A stretch of DNA of 62,906 nt from Maritimibacter sp. (GTDB taxonomy: Bacteria > Pseudomonadota > Alphaproteobacteria > Rhodobacterales > Rhodobacteraceae). Below the pieces are notes generated by a model. That model was not told the DNA's origin and did no database searches. It saw nothing but the letters and a program-made list of their open reading frames with translations. A program made the position numbers and the translations under genes. The stretch is taken from contig NZVC01000062.1 in the NCBI GenBank assembly GCA_002701395.1, forward strand, positions 37,818-100,723, written 5' to 3'. This document shows, piece after piece, positions 51,499 to 59,972 of the stretch. The first letter of the stretch is position 1. Each line of letters opens with the position of its first letter.

Positions 51499-52539
51499 AT
51501 GAAAACGGCGTTCATCCATATCGGCACCCACAAGACCGGCACCACGTTTCTTCAGCAGTGGCTGCACCGGCATCTGAAACAGATGCAAGAGGCAGGCATA
51601 TACGTGCCCGAAACCGGCCGGATGCGGAAAGAAGCGCAGCACAAGCACCTGTCCGCCCCGATCCGCGAATGGCTGCCGGAATCGGACGTGCCGGACATCT
51701 GGCAAAGGCTGGGCGCAGAGATCCGCGACCGCCCCGAGGATATCCTGCTGAGCGCCGAGCATTTCACCCGGTCGATGCTGGCGACGAACCGCGCCAACCG
51801 GCTGATGGCCTACCTTGAAAGCCTTGGCTACCGCGTCGTGCTGATCCTGTTCCTGCGCGATCAGGTCAGCTACATGAACAGCCGCTACTGCCAGGAAGCC
51901 AAGCGGTTCATCACCGTCGGCCCGTTCGAGGCTTATCTGAACCGCTGGCAGAACAACGTCATCTTCAACTACGACCGGATGACCGCCCGGCTTGAAAGGC
52001 TGAACGCCGAACTGCGCGTGTTCCCCTTCCCGCCCCGCGACCAGACGATCCAGTCTGTTCTGGTCGAGACGCTGGGCATCACCCCCTTCGCGGAACAGCC
52101 CGTGGCCCGCGCGAACGAAAGCATGGGACCGAAGACCATCTTCGCGGCCCGCCTGTTCGCGAACCGGACCCGTCTGAACCGCCGCCTGAAGAAACGCGGG
52201 CCCGGTGAACGGCAACGGCGCCTGGACGAGCTGCGCCGCCTGACGGCGCCGATGCGCAAATCCAACTTCGAGCTTGGCTGGAACTCCGACAAGTTCATGG
52301 GCTTCACCCCCGAAACCGCCGAGGCCGCGCGCCTCCGCTTCGCCGCAGGCAACGACGAGGTCGCGTTGCGCTATTGGGGCATGACGTGGGCAGAGATGCA
52401 CGACTCGATCACCCCGGCGTCGAACGAGATCGACCTTGAATCGCCCGATCCCGCCGTGCTGGCCGAGGTGCTGGAGTTCATCGAGCCCTTACTGCCCAAG
52501 GCCGAACGGATCATCGCTGCGGAAGGCGCTATTTCTTAG
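51499..52539 (+). CDS. Sulfotransferase-like P-loop protein
   Basis: 346 residues. The N-terminal FIHIGTHKTGTTFLQQW is a PAPS-binding 5'-PSB loop (GTHKTGTT), and a later LFLRDQVSYMNSRYCQ matches the 3'-PB region with Arg and Ser. The rest is typical of uncharacterised alphaproteobacterial sulfotransferase-family proteins linked to surface glycans. The frame can also start at GTG 51490 (AAGG 5 nt before it); ATG 51499 is given because the conserved strand begins there. Acceptor unknown. Confidence 0.8.
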   Translation: MKTAFIHIGTHKTGTTFLQQWLHRHLKQMQEAGIYVPETGRMRKEAQHKHLSAPIREWLPESDVPDIWQRLGAEIRDRPEDILLSAEHFTRSMLATNRANRLMAYLESLGYRVVLILFLRDQVSYMNSRYCQEAKRFITVGPFEAYLNRWQNNVIFNYDRMTARLERLNAELRVFPFPPRDQTIQSVLVETLGITPFAEQPVARANESMGPKTIFAARLFANRTRLNRRLKKRGPGERQRRLDELRRLTAPMRKSNFELGWNSDKFMGFTPETAEAARLRFAAGNDEVALRYWGMTWAEMHDSITPASNEIDLESPDPAVLAEVLEFIEPLLPKAERIIAAEGAIS

Positions 52540-52625
52540 GCACTTTCCGTCAGGAATGCGTTTTCGGGGCCTTCGGACGCTGTGCTGCGTTGCGGCGCGG
52601 CCCCGCGCGATCTACATCCACTCGC

Positions 52626-53231
52626 ATGAGTAGCGTACCAAAGGCCGCGGATCGCGGCCTGTCCATCGTCATTGTAGAGACCGACCGGGACCGGGCGATG
52701 CTGATCGTCGACTCGCTTCGGGACGCTGGCGACTTCGAGATCCACGTCATCGCCGAGGTCACCGGGCTGGCGCGGCACATCAAGCAGCACAATCCCGATG
52801 TCGTGCTGATCGACATCGAGAATCCCTCGCGCGATATGCTGGAAGAACTGGCGCTGGCCTCTGGTCCGCTGGACCGTCCCGTCGCCATGTTCGTGGACAA
52901 GTCCGCCGAGGGGCTGACCGACGCCGCGATCGAGGCGGGCGTGTCCGCCTATGTCGTGGACGGGATGAAACCCGACCGCCTGAAACCGATCCTCGACGCC
53001 GCCGTCGCCCGGTTCCGCATGTTCCAGCGCATTCGCATGGAACTGGCCGAAACCAAGCGGGCGCTGGAAGAGCGCAAGGTGATCGACCGCGCCAAGGGCA
53101 TGCTGATGAAGGCCAAGGGCCTGACCGAGGAAGAGGCCTATGCCCTTCTGCGCAAGACCGCGATGGATCAGGGCCGCAAGGTCGCGGACGTCGCGCAGGC
53201 GCTGGTGACCGCGGCGGGCCTTCTGTCATGA
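52626..53231 (+). CDS. nasT: Nitrate antiterminator NasT (receiver-ANTAR protein)
   Basis: 201 residues. N-terminal receiver-like domain (about 13-130; VVLIDIENPS includes the Asp site) and C-terminal ANTAR RNA-binding domain (about 140-200; ERKVIDRAKGMLMKAKGLTEEEAY). NasT binds hairpins in the leader of nitrate-assimilation mRNAs and prevents termination; NasS holds it inactive without nitrate or nitrite. Overlaps nasS by ATGA. The upstream in-frame start at 52590 is unlikely. The target is probably the leader at 54441-54622. Confidence 0.93.
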   Translation: MSSVPKAADRGLSIVIVETDRDRAMLIVDSLRDAGDFEIHVIAEVTGLARHIKQHNPDVVLIDIENPSRDMLEELALASGPLDRPVAMFVDKSAEGLTDAAIEAGVSAYVVDGMKPDRLKPILDAAVARFRMFQRIRMELAETKRALEERKVIDRAKGMLMKAKGLTEEEAYALLRKTAMDQGRKVADVAQALVTAAGLLS

Positions 53232-54403
53232 CCACGCGGCTGTCGCTGGCCTTCATGCCGCTTCTCGACGCTGCGCCGATGATCGTCGCGCAAGAGATGG
53301 GCTTTGCCGCGCAGGAAGGGCTGGACCTTGACCTTGTCTCGGCGCCCTCGTGGTCGTCGATCCGCGACATGCTGGTGTTCGGGCGGGTGCAGGCGGCGCA
53401 TATGCTGGCCCCCGTTCCCGTGGCGACCGCGCTTGGACTGGGCGGCGCCGGTGCCGCGCTGTCGGCGGCGTCCGTGACGTCCGTCAACGGCAACATCCTT
53501 GGCGTCAGCAACGCGCTGGCCGAGCGACTGCGCGAGGCGGGGCACGGCTTTGACCTGACGGACGCCGACTCGGCCGGTCGCGCGCTGATCGCCGTGGCCC
53601 CGACCCCGTTGCGGATCGGGGTGCCCTTCCCGTTCTCGATGCACGCGGAACTGCTGTATTACTGGCTGAACGCCTTGGGCCTTCCGGCGCCCCAAGGGGT
53701 CGAGATCAAGACCGTCCCGCCGCCGCTGATGGCCGACGCCATCGCCGCCGGAGAGATCGACGCCTTCTGCGTCGGCGCGCCATGGGGGTCCATCGCGGTC
53801 GAGAACGGCGTCGGCGCGCTGCTGCTGGCTGGCTCGGCGATCTGGAGTTTTGCGCCCGAAAAGGTCCTGTGCGTCCGCAACGACTGGGCGGACGAAGAAC
53901 AGGCGCTGCTGGCCCGGCTGATCCGCGCCGTCTGGCGGGCGGGGCGCTGGCTGGATCAGCCCGACAGCCGTGGACTGGCGGCAGAGATCCTTGCCCGGCC
54001 CGCGTATCTGAACCTTGACGCCGAGATCCTTGATCGCGGGCTGACCGGCAGGTTGACCATCAACGGCGCCGGAGACCAGCGCGAGGTGCCGGACTTCCTT
54101 GTGTTCCACGACGGCGCGGCCACCTTCCCGTGGCGCAGTCAGGCGGAATGGATCGCGGTCCAGATGGCCGCCCGCACCGGGCTTGACCGTGCCACCGCCG
54201 CGCGGCTGGGCCGGGCCACGTTCCGGTCCGACATCTACCGCGCCGCGATGAAGGACACGAAGGCGGATCTGCCCGGCGCCTCGTCGAAGATCGAGGGCGG
54301 GCTGGCCGACCGGACCGCCGTCGCGTCGGACGGGGGCAGCCTGCATCTGCTGAGAAACGAGTTCTTCGACCGCCAGATTTTTGACCCGAAGCGTTTCGAG
54401 TGA
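53228..54403 (+). CDS. nasS: Nitrate sensor NasS
   Basis: 391 residues, similar to periplasmic NrtA but without a signal peptide (starts MTTRLSLAFMPLLDAAPM), hence cytoplasmic. Blocks shared with NrtA here: PFPFSMHAELLYYWLNALGL, EIDAFCVGAPWGSIAVENGVG, and FRSDIYRAAM. Binds nitrate or nitrite and then releases NasT. ATGA overlap with nasT ensures balanced synthesis. A terminator-like hairpin follows the gene. Confidence 0.93.
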   Translation: MTTRLSLAFMPLLDAAPMIVAQEMGFAAQEGLDLDLVSAPSWSSIRDMLVFGRVQAAHMLAPVPVATALGLGGAGAALSAASVTSVNGNILGVSNALAERLREAGHGFDLTDADSAGRALIAVAPTPLRIGVPFPFSMHAELLYYWLNALGLPAPQGVEIKTVPPPLMADAIAAGEIDAFCVGAPWGSIAVENGVGALLLAGSAIWSFAPEKVLCVRNDWADEEQALLARLIRAVWRAGRWLDQPDSRGLAAEILARPAYLNLDAEILDRGLTGRLTINGAGDQREVPDFLVFHDGAATFPWRSQAEWIAVQMAARTGLDRATAARLGRATFRSDIYRAAMKDTKADLPGASSKIEGGLADRTAVASDGGSLHLLRNEFFDRQIFDPKRFE

Positions 54404-54406
54404 CGC

Positions 54407-54440
54407 AAAAGCGGGCAGCCACCCGACCTGCCCGCCTTTG
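54407..54440 (+). terminator. Terminator-like hairpin after nasS
   Basis: 8-bp stem GCGGGCAG/CTGCCCGC with a 9-nt loop, AAAA upstream and CTTT downstream. Confidence 0.55.
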
Positions 54441-54559
54441 GAACAATCCAAACCGCCAACGCGAACCCATCGTTATTGATTGCGCCGCCGAATCGCCGCA
54501 TTCACATCGGTGTCGGCAGGCAACGGGGCCAGCCAACGAAATTCTCCCAATGACCGGGT

Positions 54560-54584
54560 GATCTGAGCGCAGCCGCTCGATATC
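54560..54584 (+). promoter_or_regulatory. Candidate antiterminator hairpin in the nas leader
   Basis: GAT-CT-GAGCG-CAGC-CGCTC-GAT-ATC forms a hairpin whose 3' half covers 54571-54584, the 5' arm of the following terminator, so the two cannot form together. The loop can be drawn as a hexaloop (GCAGCC) if the last pair opens. It lacks an exact A1/G4 ANTAR hexaloop, so the NasT contact is inferred from position. Confidence 0.55.
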
Positions 54585-54622
54585 TCGCCATCTCGATGGC
54601 GGGGATGTCGTGCGGCTTTTTT
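54571..54622 (+). terminator. Leader terminator upstream of nrtA
   Basis: A long stem in three blocks: AGCCGC/GCGGCT, CGATATC/GATGTCG (one G-T pair) and CGCCAT/ATGGCG around loop CTCG, with single-base bulges, followed by six T. It ends 54 bp before the nrtA start, so it must be read through for operon expression. Confidence 0.88.
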
Positions 54623-54676
54623 CGTTTGCCCCGGACCCTGAACGTGTCCCGGGCGCAGTCAAGGGACGACCCAGAC

Positions 54677-56044
54677 ATGAAGACTTTGATCCTCTCGCTT
54701 GCGGCCTCGACCGTGCTGGCATCCGGCGCCTACGCGCAGATGCTGGAACTGGAAAAGGACGAACTGACCTTCGGCTTCATCAAGCTGACCGATATGGCCC
54801 CGCTCGCCGTGGCTTACGAACAGGGCTATTTCCTCGACGAAGGCCTGTTCGTCACCCTCGAAGCGCAGGCCAACTGGAAAGTGCTGCTGGACGGCGTCAT
54901 CGACGGCCAGCTTGACGGCGCGCACATGCTGGCCGGTCAGCCGCTGGCCGCGACCATCGGCTTCGGCACCGAAGCCCACATCATCACCCCCTTCTCGATG
55001 GACCTGAACGGCAACGGCATCACCGTGTCGAATGAAGTCTGGGAAGAGATGAAGCCGAACATCCCGGCCGATGCCGACGGCAAGCCGATCCACCCGATCT
55101 CGGCCGAGGCGCTGGCGCCGGTCGTCGAGAAGTACAAGTCCGAAGGCAAGCCCTTCAACATGGGCATGGTGTTCCCGGTTTCGACCCACAACTACGAACT
55201 GCGCTACTGGCTGGCCGCTGGCGGTCTGCACCCCGGCTACTACTCGGAAGAGAACATCACCGGCCAGATCAACGCCGACGTCCTGCTGTCGGTGACCCCG
55301 CCGCCGCAGATGCCCGCGACCCTCGAGGCCGGCACCATCTATGGCTACTGCGTGGGCGAGCCGTGGAACCAGCAGGCCGTGTTCAAAGGCATCGGCGTGC
55401 CGGTCATCACCGACTACGAACTGTGGAAGAACAACCCCGAGAAGGTTTTCGGCATCAACGCGGACTTCGCGGAAGAGAACCCGAACACCACCAAGGCGAT
55501 CGTCAAGGCGCTGATCCGCGCCGCGATCTGGCTGGACGAGAACGACAACGCCAACCGCATGGAAGCGGTCGAGATGCTGTCGCGGCCGGAATACGTGGGC
55601 GCCGACGCCGAAGTCATCGCGAACTCGATGACCGGCACCTTCGAGTACGAGAAGGGCGACGTTCGTGAAGTCCCCGACTTCAACGTGTTCTTCCGCTACA
55701 ACGCGACCTACCCGTTCTACTCGGACGCCGTCTGGTACCTGACCCAGATGCGCCGCTGGGGCCAGATCACCGAGCACAAGTCCGACGAATGGTACGATGA
55801 GGTCGCCAAGTCGGTCTACCGCCCGGACATCTACCTTGAGGCCGCACGCCTGCTGGTCGACGAAGGTCTCGCCAACGAGGAAGACTTCCCCTGGGACAGC
55901 GACGGCTACAAAGAAGCCACGCCTGCCGAGGATATCATCGACGGCATCGCCTATGACGGCCGCACCCCGAACGCCTATCTCGACAGCCTGCCGATCGGCC
56001 TGAAAGGCGAAGAGAAGATCGTCGGCAACGAGGTGCAGGGCTAA
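54677..56044 (+). CDS. nrtA: Nitrate ABC transporter substrate-binding protein
   Basis: 455 residues with signal peptide ([20 protein letters not shown]). NrtA/CmpA-type receptor: [32 protein letters not shown], and [20 protein letters not shown] with [12 protein letters not shown] near the end. No lipobox, unlike cyanobacterial NrtA. AAGGGA before ATG 54677. Expression probably depends on NasT read-through of the terminator at 54571. Related in sequence to the cytoplasmic NasS just upstream. Confidence 0.93.
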   Translation: MKTLILSLAASTVLASGAYAQMLELEKDELTFGFIKLTDMAPLAVAYEQGYFLDEGLFVTLEAQANWKVLLDGVIDGQLDGAHMLAGQPLAATIGFGTEAHIITPFSMDLNGNGITVSNEVWEEMKPNIPADADGKPIHPISAEALAPVVEKYKSEGKPFNMGMVFPVSTHNYELRYWLAAGGLHPGYYSEENITGQINADVLLSVTPPPQMPATLEAGTIYGYCVGEPWNQQAVFKGIGVPVITDYELWKNNPEKVFGINADFAEENPNTTKAIVKALIRAAIWLDENDNANRMEAVEMLSRPEYVGADAEVIANSMTGTFEYEKGDVREVPDFNVFFRYNATYPFYSDAVWYLTQMRRWGQITEHKSDEWYDEVAKSVYRPDIYLEAARLLVDEGLANEEDFPWDSDGYKEATPAEDIIDGIAYDGRTPNAYLDSLPIGLKGEEKIVGNEVQG

Positions 56045-56059
56045 CCCCCACTTCCTGAG

Positions 56060-56182
56060 CCCTCCCCCCTCCCCGGCCCTCCCACCGGGCGGGGGGAGGG
56101 AGCGACAGACCGCCAGTGGCTTTCACAACATCGGCCACATGCGACTTTCCCTCCCCCTGAAGGGGGAGGGTCAGGGAGGGGG
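56060..56182. repeat. Two G/C-tract elements between nrtA and nrtB
   Basis: C-tract element at 56060-56083 followed by CCGGGC-GGGGGG-AGGG, folding as a hairpin to 56100, and a second at 56147-56182 (TCCCTCCCCCTGAAGGGGGAGGG then G-tracts G5-A-G3-TCA-G3-A-G5 from 56162). Opposite strands carry the G-rich run. Could limit read-through from nrtA into nrtB. Confidence 0.7.
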
Positions 56183-56217
56183 CCTCCCTCCGCCAACCCG
56201 TTGCAAGGACAGCTGAA

Positions 56218-57300
56218 ATGACCACCGTCGATCCGAACTTTGCCGGGGCCGCAGATCGCGAAGCGCGCAAGGCCCGGCTATTCACCCGCATCAACAAAGC
56301 CGACAAATGGTTCCAGGTCCTGGGCCTGGCGTGGCTTACCCCGATCCTGAAGGCCGCCGCAGGCGACAACCCGCGGGCACAGGCCAAGGACATCTGGCGC
56401 CTGCTGGGCGTGCCGCTTCTGGCCATCACCTGTTTCCTTGTGCTGTGGGGCACGCTGGCGCCGAAGGTGCAGACCTCGCTTGGCGCCGTTCCGGGACCGT
56501 CGCAGGTCTGGGCCGAGGCGGTGAACCTGCACGAGGACGCGCAAGCCAAGGCCGAGAAGAAGGCCAAGTTCGAGGACATGGTCGCCCAGCGCAACGAACG
56601 CCTGATCGAGGCCGGCCGCGCGGACGAGGTCAAGACCGTCGCCTACACCGGCGCTCCCAGCTACTACGAACAGATCTGGACCTCGATCAAGACCGTGTTC
56701 TTCGGCTTCCTGATCGCCACCGCCATCGCCGTGCCGCTGGGCATCGCGGCGGGCCTGTCGGTCACCGCGAACTCGGCGCTGAACCCGCTGATCCAGATCT
56801 TCAAGCCGGTCTCGCCGCTGGCATGGCTGCCGATCGTGACGATGGTCGTCTCGGCGCTGTACACCACAGACGACGGCTGGTTCGCCAAGTCGTTCCTTGT
56901 GTCCGCCATCACCGTGACCCTGTGTTCGCTGTGGCCGACGCTGATCAACACCTCGCTGGGCGTGGCGTCGATCGACAAGGACCTGATCAACGTGTCGAAG
57001 GTCCTGAAGATGGGCACCTGGACCAAGATCACCAAGCTGGTTCTGCCCTCGGCGCTGCCGCTGATCTTCACCGGCCTGCGTCTGTCGCTGGGCGTTGGCT
57101 GGATGGTCCTGATCGCGGCCGAGATGCTGGCGCAGAACCCGGGACTGGGCAAGTTCGTCTGGGACGAGTTCCAGAACGGCAGCTCCAGCTCGCTCGCCAA
57201 GATCATGGTTGCCGTCTTCACCATCGGCATCATCGGCTTCCTGCTGGATCGCGTGATGTACGCACTGCAGTCCCTCTTCACCTTCTCGAACAACCGCTGA
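56218..57300 (+). CDS. nrtB: Nitrate ABC transporter permease
   Basis: 360 residues. BPD_transp_1 permease with an N-terminal cytoplasmic stretch, an early helix (about 65-80), a charged linker (AKAEKKAKFEDMVAQRNERL) and five helices after residue 155. The EAA-like loop ASIDKDLINVSKVLKMGTWT meets the ATPase. AAGGA before ATG 56218. Separated from nrtA by 173 bp containing G/C-tract repeats. Confidence 0.93.
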   Translation: MTTVDPNFAGAADREARKARLFTRINKADKWFQVLGLAWLTPILKAAAGDNPRAQAKDIWRLLGVPLLAITCFLVLWGTLAPKVQTSLGAVPGPSQVWAEAVNLHEDAQAKAEKKAKFEDMVAQRNERLIEAGRADEVKTVAYTGAPSYYEQIWTSIKTVFFGFLIATAIAVPLGIAAGLSVTANSALNPLIQIFKPVSPLAWLPIVTMVVSALYTTDDGWFAKSFLVSAITVTLCSLWPTLINTSLGVASIDKDLINVSKVLKMGTWTKITKLVLPSALPLIFTGLRLSLGVGWMVLIAAEMLAQNPGLGKFVWDEFQNGSSSSLAKIMVAVFTIGIIGFLLDRVMYALQSLFTFSNNR

Positions 57301-57320
57301 GCGGTCTGAAAGGAACGGCC

Positions 57321-59018
57321 ATGAGCATCCTCAAGTTCGACAACGTGACCAAAAGCTTCGGCGAAGGCGTCCACAAGACGACCGTGCTGAACAACATCGA
57401 CCTTGAAGTCCGGGAGGGCGAGTTTCTTGTCCTTCTAGGCTTCTCGGGCACCGGCAAGACGACGCTGGTCAACCTGATGGCCGGGCTGGAAAAGCCCACC
57501 TCCGGCAGCGTCACCTTCAAGGGCAAGCCGATCGACGGTCCGGGCCGCGAGCGCGGCGTGATCTTCCAGAACTACTCGCTGATGCCGTGGCTGACCGTCG
57601 CCGGCAACGTGCGGCTGGCGGTGGACACCGTGTTCCCCAAGCTTTCGAACGCCGAGAAGGAAGAAAAGGTCGCCCACTACGTGAAGATGGTCGGCCTGTC
57701 CCACGCGACCGCCCGACGTCCCGCCGAGCTTTCGGGCGGGATGCGACAGCGCGTGAACGTGGCCCGCGCCTTGGCGATGTCGCCCGAGGTGCTGCTGCTG
57801 GACGAGCCGCTGTCGGCGCTGGACGCACTGACCCGCGCCAATCTGGCCGACGAGATCGAGCACATCTGGGAGCAGGACAAGAAGACCTGCGTCCTGATCA
57901 CCAACGATGTGGACGAGGCCATCGTGCTGGCCGACCGGATCATCGCGCTGAACCCCGACGGGACGCTGGGCGAACAGTTCACGGTCGACATTCCGCGTCC
58001 GCGCGATCGGGGCGAAATGAACCACCACGAGGGCTTCAAGACCCTGCGCGCCGACATCACGACCTATCTGATGGACGTCGGCATTCAGGCCCGTGTCGAG
58101 GGCGCGCGGCAACTGCCCAGCGTGACCCCGATCCACGGCCTGCCCAGCGCCGTCGTGAAGGCCACGGAAGGCATGGTCGAGGACCGGTTCCTCGACTTCA
58201 GCCAGCTGCACAAGGTCTACCCGACCCCCAAGGGCCCGCTGACCGTGGTCGAGGACTTCAACCTGAAAATGAACAAGGGCGAGTTCATCTCGCTGATCGG
58301 CCACTCGGGCTGCGGCAAGTCGACCGTTCTGACGATGGCCGCCGGCCTGAACTCGATCTCGAAGGGCGGCATCCGTCTGGACGGGCGCCACGTCGAGGGG
58401 GCCGACCCCGAACGTGCGGTGGTGTTCCAGTCGCCGTCCCTGTTCCCGTGGCTTACCGCGAAGGAGAACGTCAGTGTCGGTGTCGACCGTGTCTATCCCC
58501 GCGCCTCTCAGTCCGAACGTCAGGACGTCGTTGAGTATTACCTTGAACGGGTCGGTCTCGCTGACAGTATGGATAAACCCGCGGCCGAACTCTCGAACGG
58601 CATGAAACAGCGTGTGGGCATCGCCCGCGCCTTCGCCCTGTCGCCGAAGCTGCTGCTGCTGGACGAACCCTTCGGGATGCTGGACAGCCTGACCCGCTGG
58701 GAACTTCAGGAAGTCCTGATGGAAGTCTGGTCCCGCACCAAGGTCACCGCGATCTGCGTCACCCACGACGTGGACGAGGCGATCCTGCTGGCCGACCGCG
58801 TGGTGATGATGACCAACGGCCCGCAGGCGACCATCGGCAAGATCGTCAACGTCGACCTGCCCCGCCCGCGCACCCGCAAGGCGCTGCTCGAGCACCCCGA
58901 TTACTACCTCTATCGCGAGCAGGTGCTGAACTTCCTCGAGGAATACGAGCACGGCAAACACGGCAAGACCGAGACCGCCAAGACCGAAGCCACGACCAGC
59001 AAGAAGGAAGCCGCGTGA
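57321..59018 (+). CDS. Nitrate ABC transporter double ATPase (NrtC/NrtD-type fused in one chain)
   Basis: 565 residues with two complete ABC domains. First: Walker A GFSGTGKTT, signature LSGGMRQRVNVARAL, Walker B VLLLDEPLSALD. Second: Walker A GHSGCGKST, signature LSNGMKQRVGIARAF, Walker B LLLLDEPFGMLD. A linker of about 45 residues joins them, and the C-terminus is a Lys/Thr/Glu-rich tail. There is no NrtA-like sensor domain as in cyanobacterial NrtC. Both halves seem catalytically intact; the second signature has N for G (LSNG). ATG 57321 with AAGGA; the longer frame upstream crosses nrtB. Confidence 0.93.
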   Translation: MSILKFDNVTKSFGEGVHKTTVLNNIDLEVREGEFLVLLGFSGTGKTTLVNLMAGLEKPTSGSVTFKGKPIDGPGRERGVIFQNYSLMPWLTVAGNVRLAVDTVFPKLSNAEKEEKVAHYVKMVGLSHATARRPAELSGGMRQRVNVARALAMSPEVLLLDEPLSALDALTRANLADEIEHIWEQDKKTCVLITNDVDEAIVLADRIIALNPDGTLGEQFTVDIPRPRDRGEMNHHEGFKTLRADITTYLMDVGIQARVEGARQLPSVTPIHGLPSAVVKATEGMVEDRFLDFSQLHKVYPTPKGPLTVVEDFNLKMNKGEFISLIGHSGCGKSTVLTMAAGLNSISKGGIRLDGRHVEGADPERAVVFQSPSLFPWLTAKENVSVGVDRVYPRASQSERQDVVEYYLERVGLADSMDKPAAELSNGMKQRVGIARAFALSPKLLLLDEPFGMLDSLTRWELQEVLMEVWSRTKVTAICVTHDVDEAILLADRVVMMTNGPQATIGKIVNVDLPRPRTRKALLEHPDYYLYREQVLNFLEEYEHGKHGKTETAKTEATTSKKEAA

Positions 59019-59959
59019 TGGACACCGCTCTGGACACCTCTGCAAAGACCTTCATCGAGGTCACCGAGGTCTGGGTTCCCGACGGGGACCGCCTGAAGCT
59101 GGCCGAGGGCAACTATGGCGGGCTGGAAGAGTTCGCCGCCGCCTCGCGCCGCGAAAGCTTCGCCAAAGGCGAGGGCCTGCCGGGCAAGGCATGGGCCGAG
59201 GAACGCCCCGTCGTGCTGAAGGGCTTCGACGGATCGTATTTCAAGCGCACCGAGGCCGCCAAAGAGGCCGGTCTGACCAGCGCGGTCGCCGTGCCGGTGT
59301 TCGCCGGCGCCGACCTGAAGGCGGTTCTTGTGGTGCTGTGCGGCGACGACGACGAACGCACCGGCGCCATCGAGGTCTGGCACGAGCAGGACGGCCTTCT
59401 GATGCTGGACGACGGGTACTATGGGGCCGCGAAGCATTTCGAATGGGTGTCGCAGCACACCCACTTCCCGCGGGGGCAGGGTCTTCCCGGCGCCGCCTGG
59501 TCGTCGGAAACGCCGATCCTGATGCGCGACCTTGGGTCGGGCTACCGCTTTATCCGCGCCGACAGCGCCGCGAAGGCGGGGCTGACCACCGGCCTTGGCC
59601 TGCCGATCCCGGTGCCGGGCGGCACGACCTTCGTGCTGACGCTGCTGTCCGCCAAGGGCACGCCGATCGCCCGCCGGTTCGAGATCTGGGACGCCCGCGC
59701 CGCCCGCAACGGGTCGGTCAACGAGGCGCGCCTGATCGACGGCATCTGCGCCCGCGAAGGCGCGCTGTGGGACCCGGACAACGCCGGCAACGAACGCGTC
59801 GTGAAGGCGTGGCAAGGCGCCATCGGCCGCGTGCTGGGGACCGGCGTTCCGCTGGTCGAGGGCGGCAAGCCCGGTCTGGCGAACGGATACGACTCGATGG
59901 TCGCGCTGCCGATCCATCTGGACGGCGAACTGAGCCACGTCGTGGCTTGGTATCTGTAG
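59018..59959 (+). CDS. Tandem GAF-domain protein of the nitrate operon
   Basis: 313 residues, two GAF-like repeats (about 8-125 and 128-310). Each has a similar core: GNYGGLEEFAAASRRESFAKG with GLPGKAWAEERPVVLKGF, and GYYGAAKHFEWVSQHTHFPRG with GLPGAAWSSETPILMRDL. No output domain, so it may sense a small molecule or redox state and act through a partner. Start ATG 59018 overlaps the ATPase stop; GTG 59015 is an alternative. Role in nitrate use is inferred from the operon. Confidence 0.85.
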   Translation: MDTALDTSAKTFIEVTEVWVPDGDRLKLAEGNYGGLEEFAAASRRESFAKGEGLPGKAWAEERPVVLKGFDGSYFKRTEAAKEAGLTSAVAVPVFAGADLKAVLVVLCGDDDERTGAIEVWHEQDGLLMLDDGYYGAAKHFEWVSQHTHFPRGQGLPGAAWSSETPILMRDLGSGYRFIRADSAAKAGLTTGLGLPIPVPGGTTFVLTLLSAKGTPIARRFEIWDARAARNGSVNEARLIDGICAREGALWDPDNAGNERVVKAWQGAIGRVLGTGVPLVEGGKPGLANGYDSMVALPIHLDGELSHVVAWYL

Positions 59960-59972
59960 AGAGGTGCGGAAC

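Noticed and set aside
57321..59018. Recent fusion of two ATPase genes by stop-codon loss
   Set aside because: The linker is coding in composition and two-domain nitrate ATPases are known from related operons; no remnant start or ribosome site at the junction stood out.
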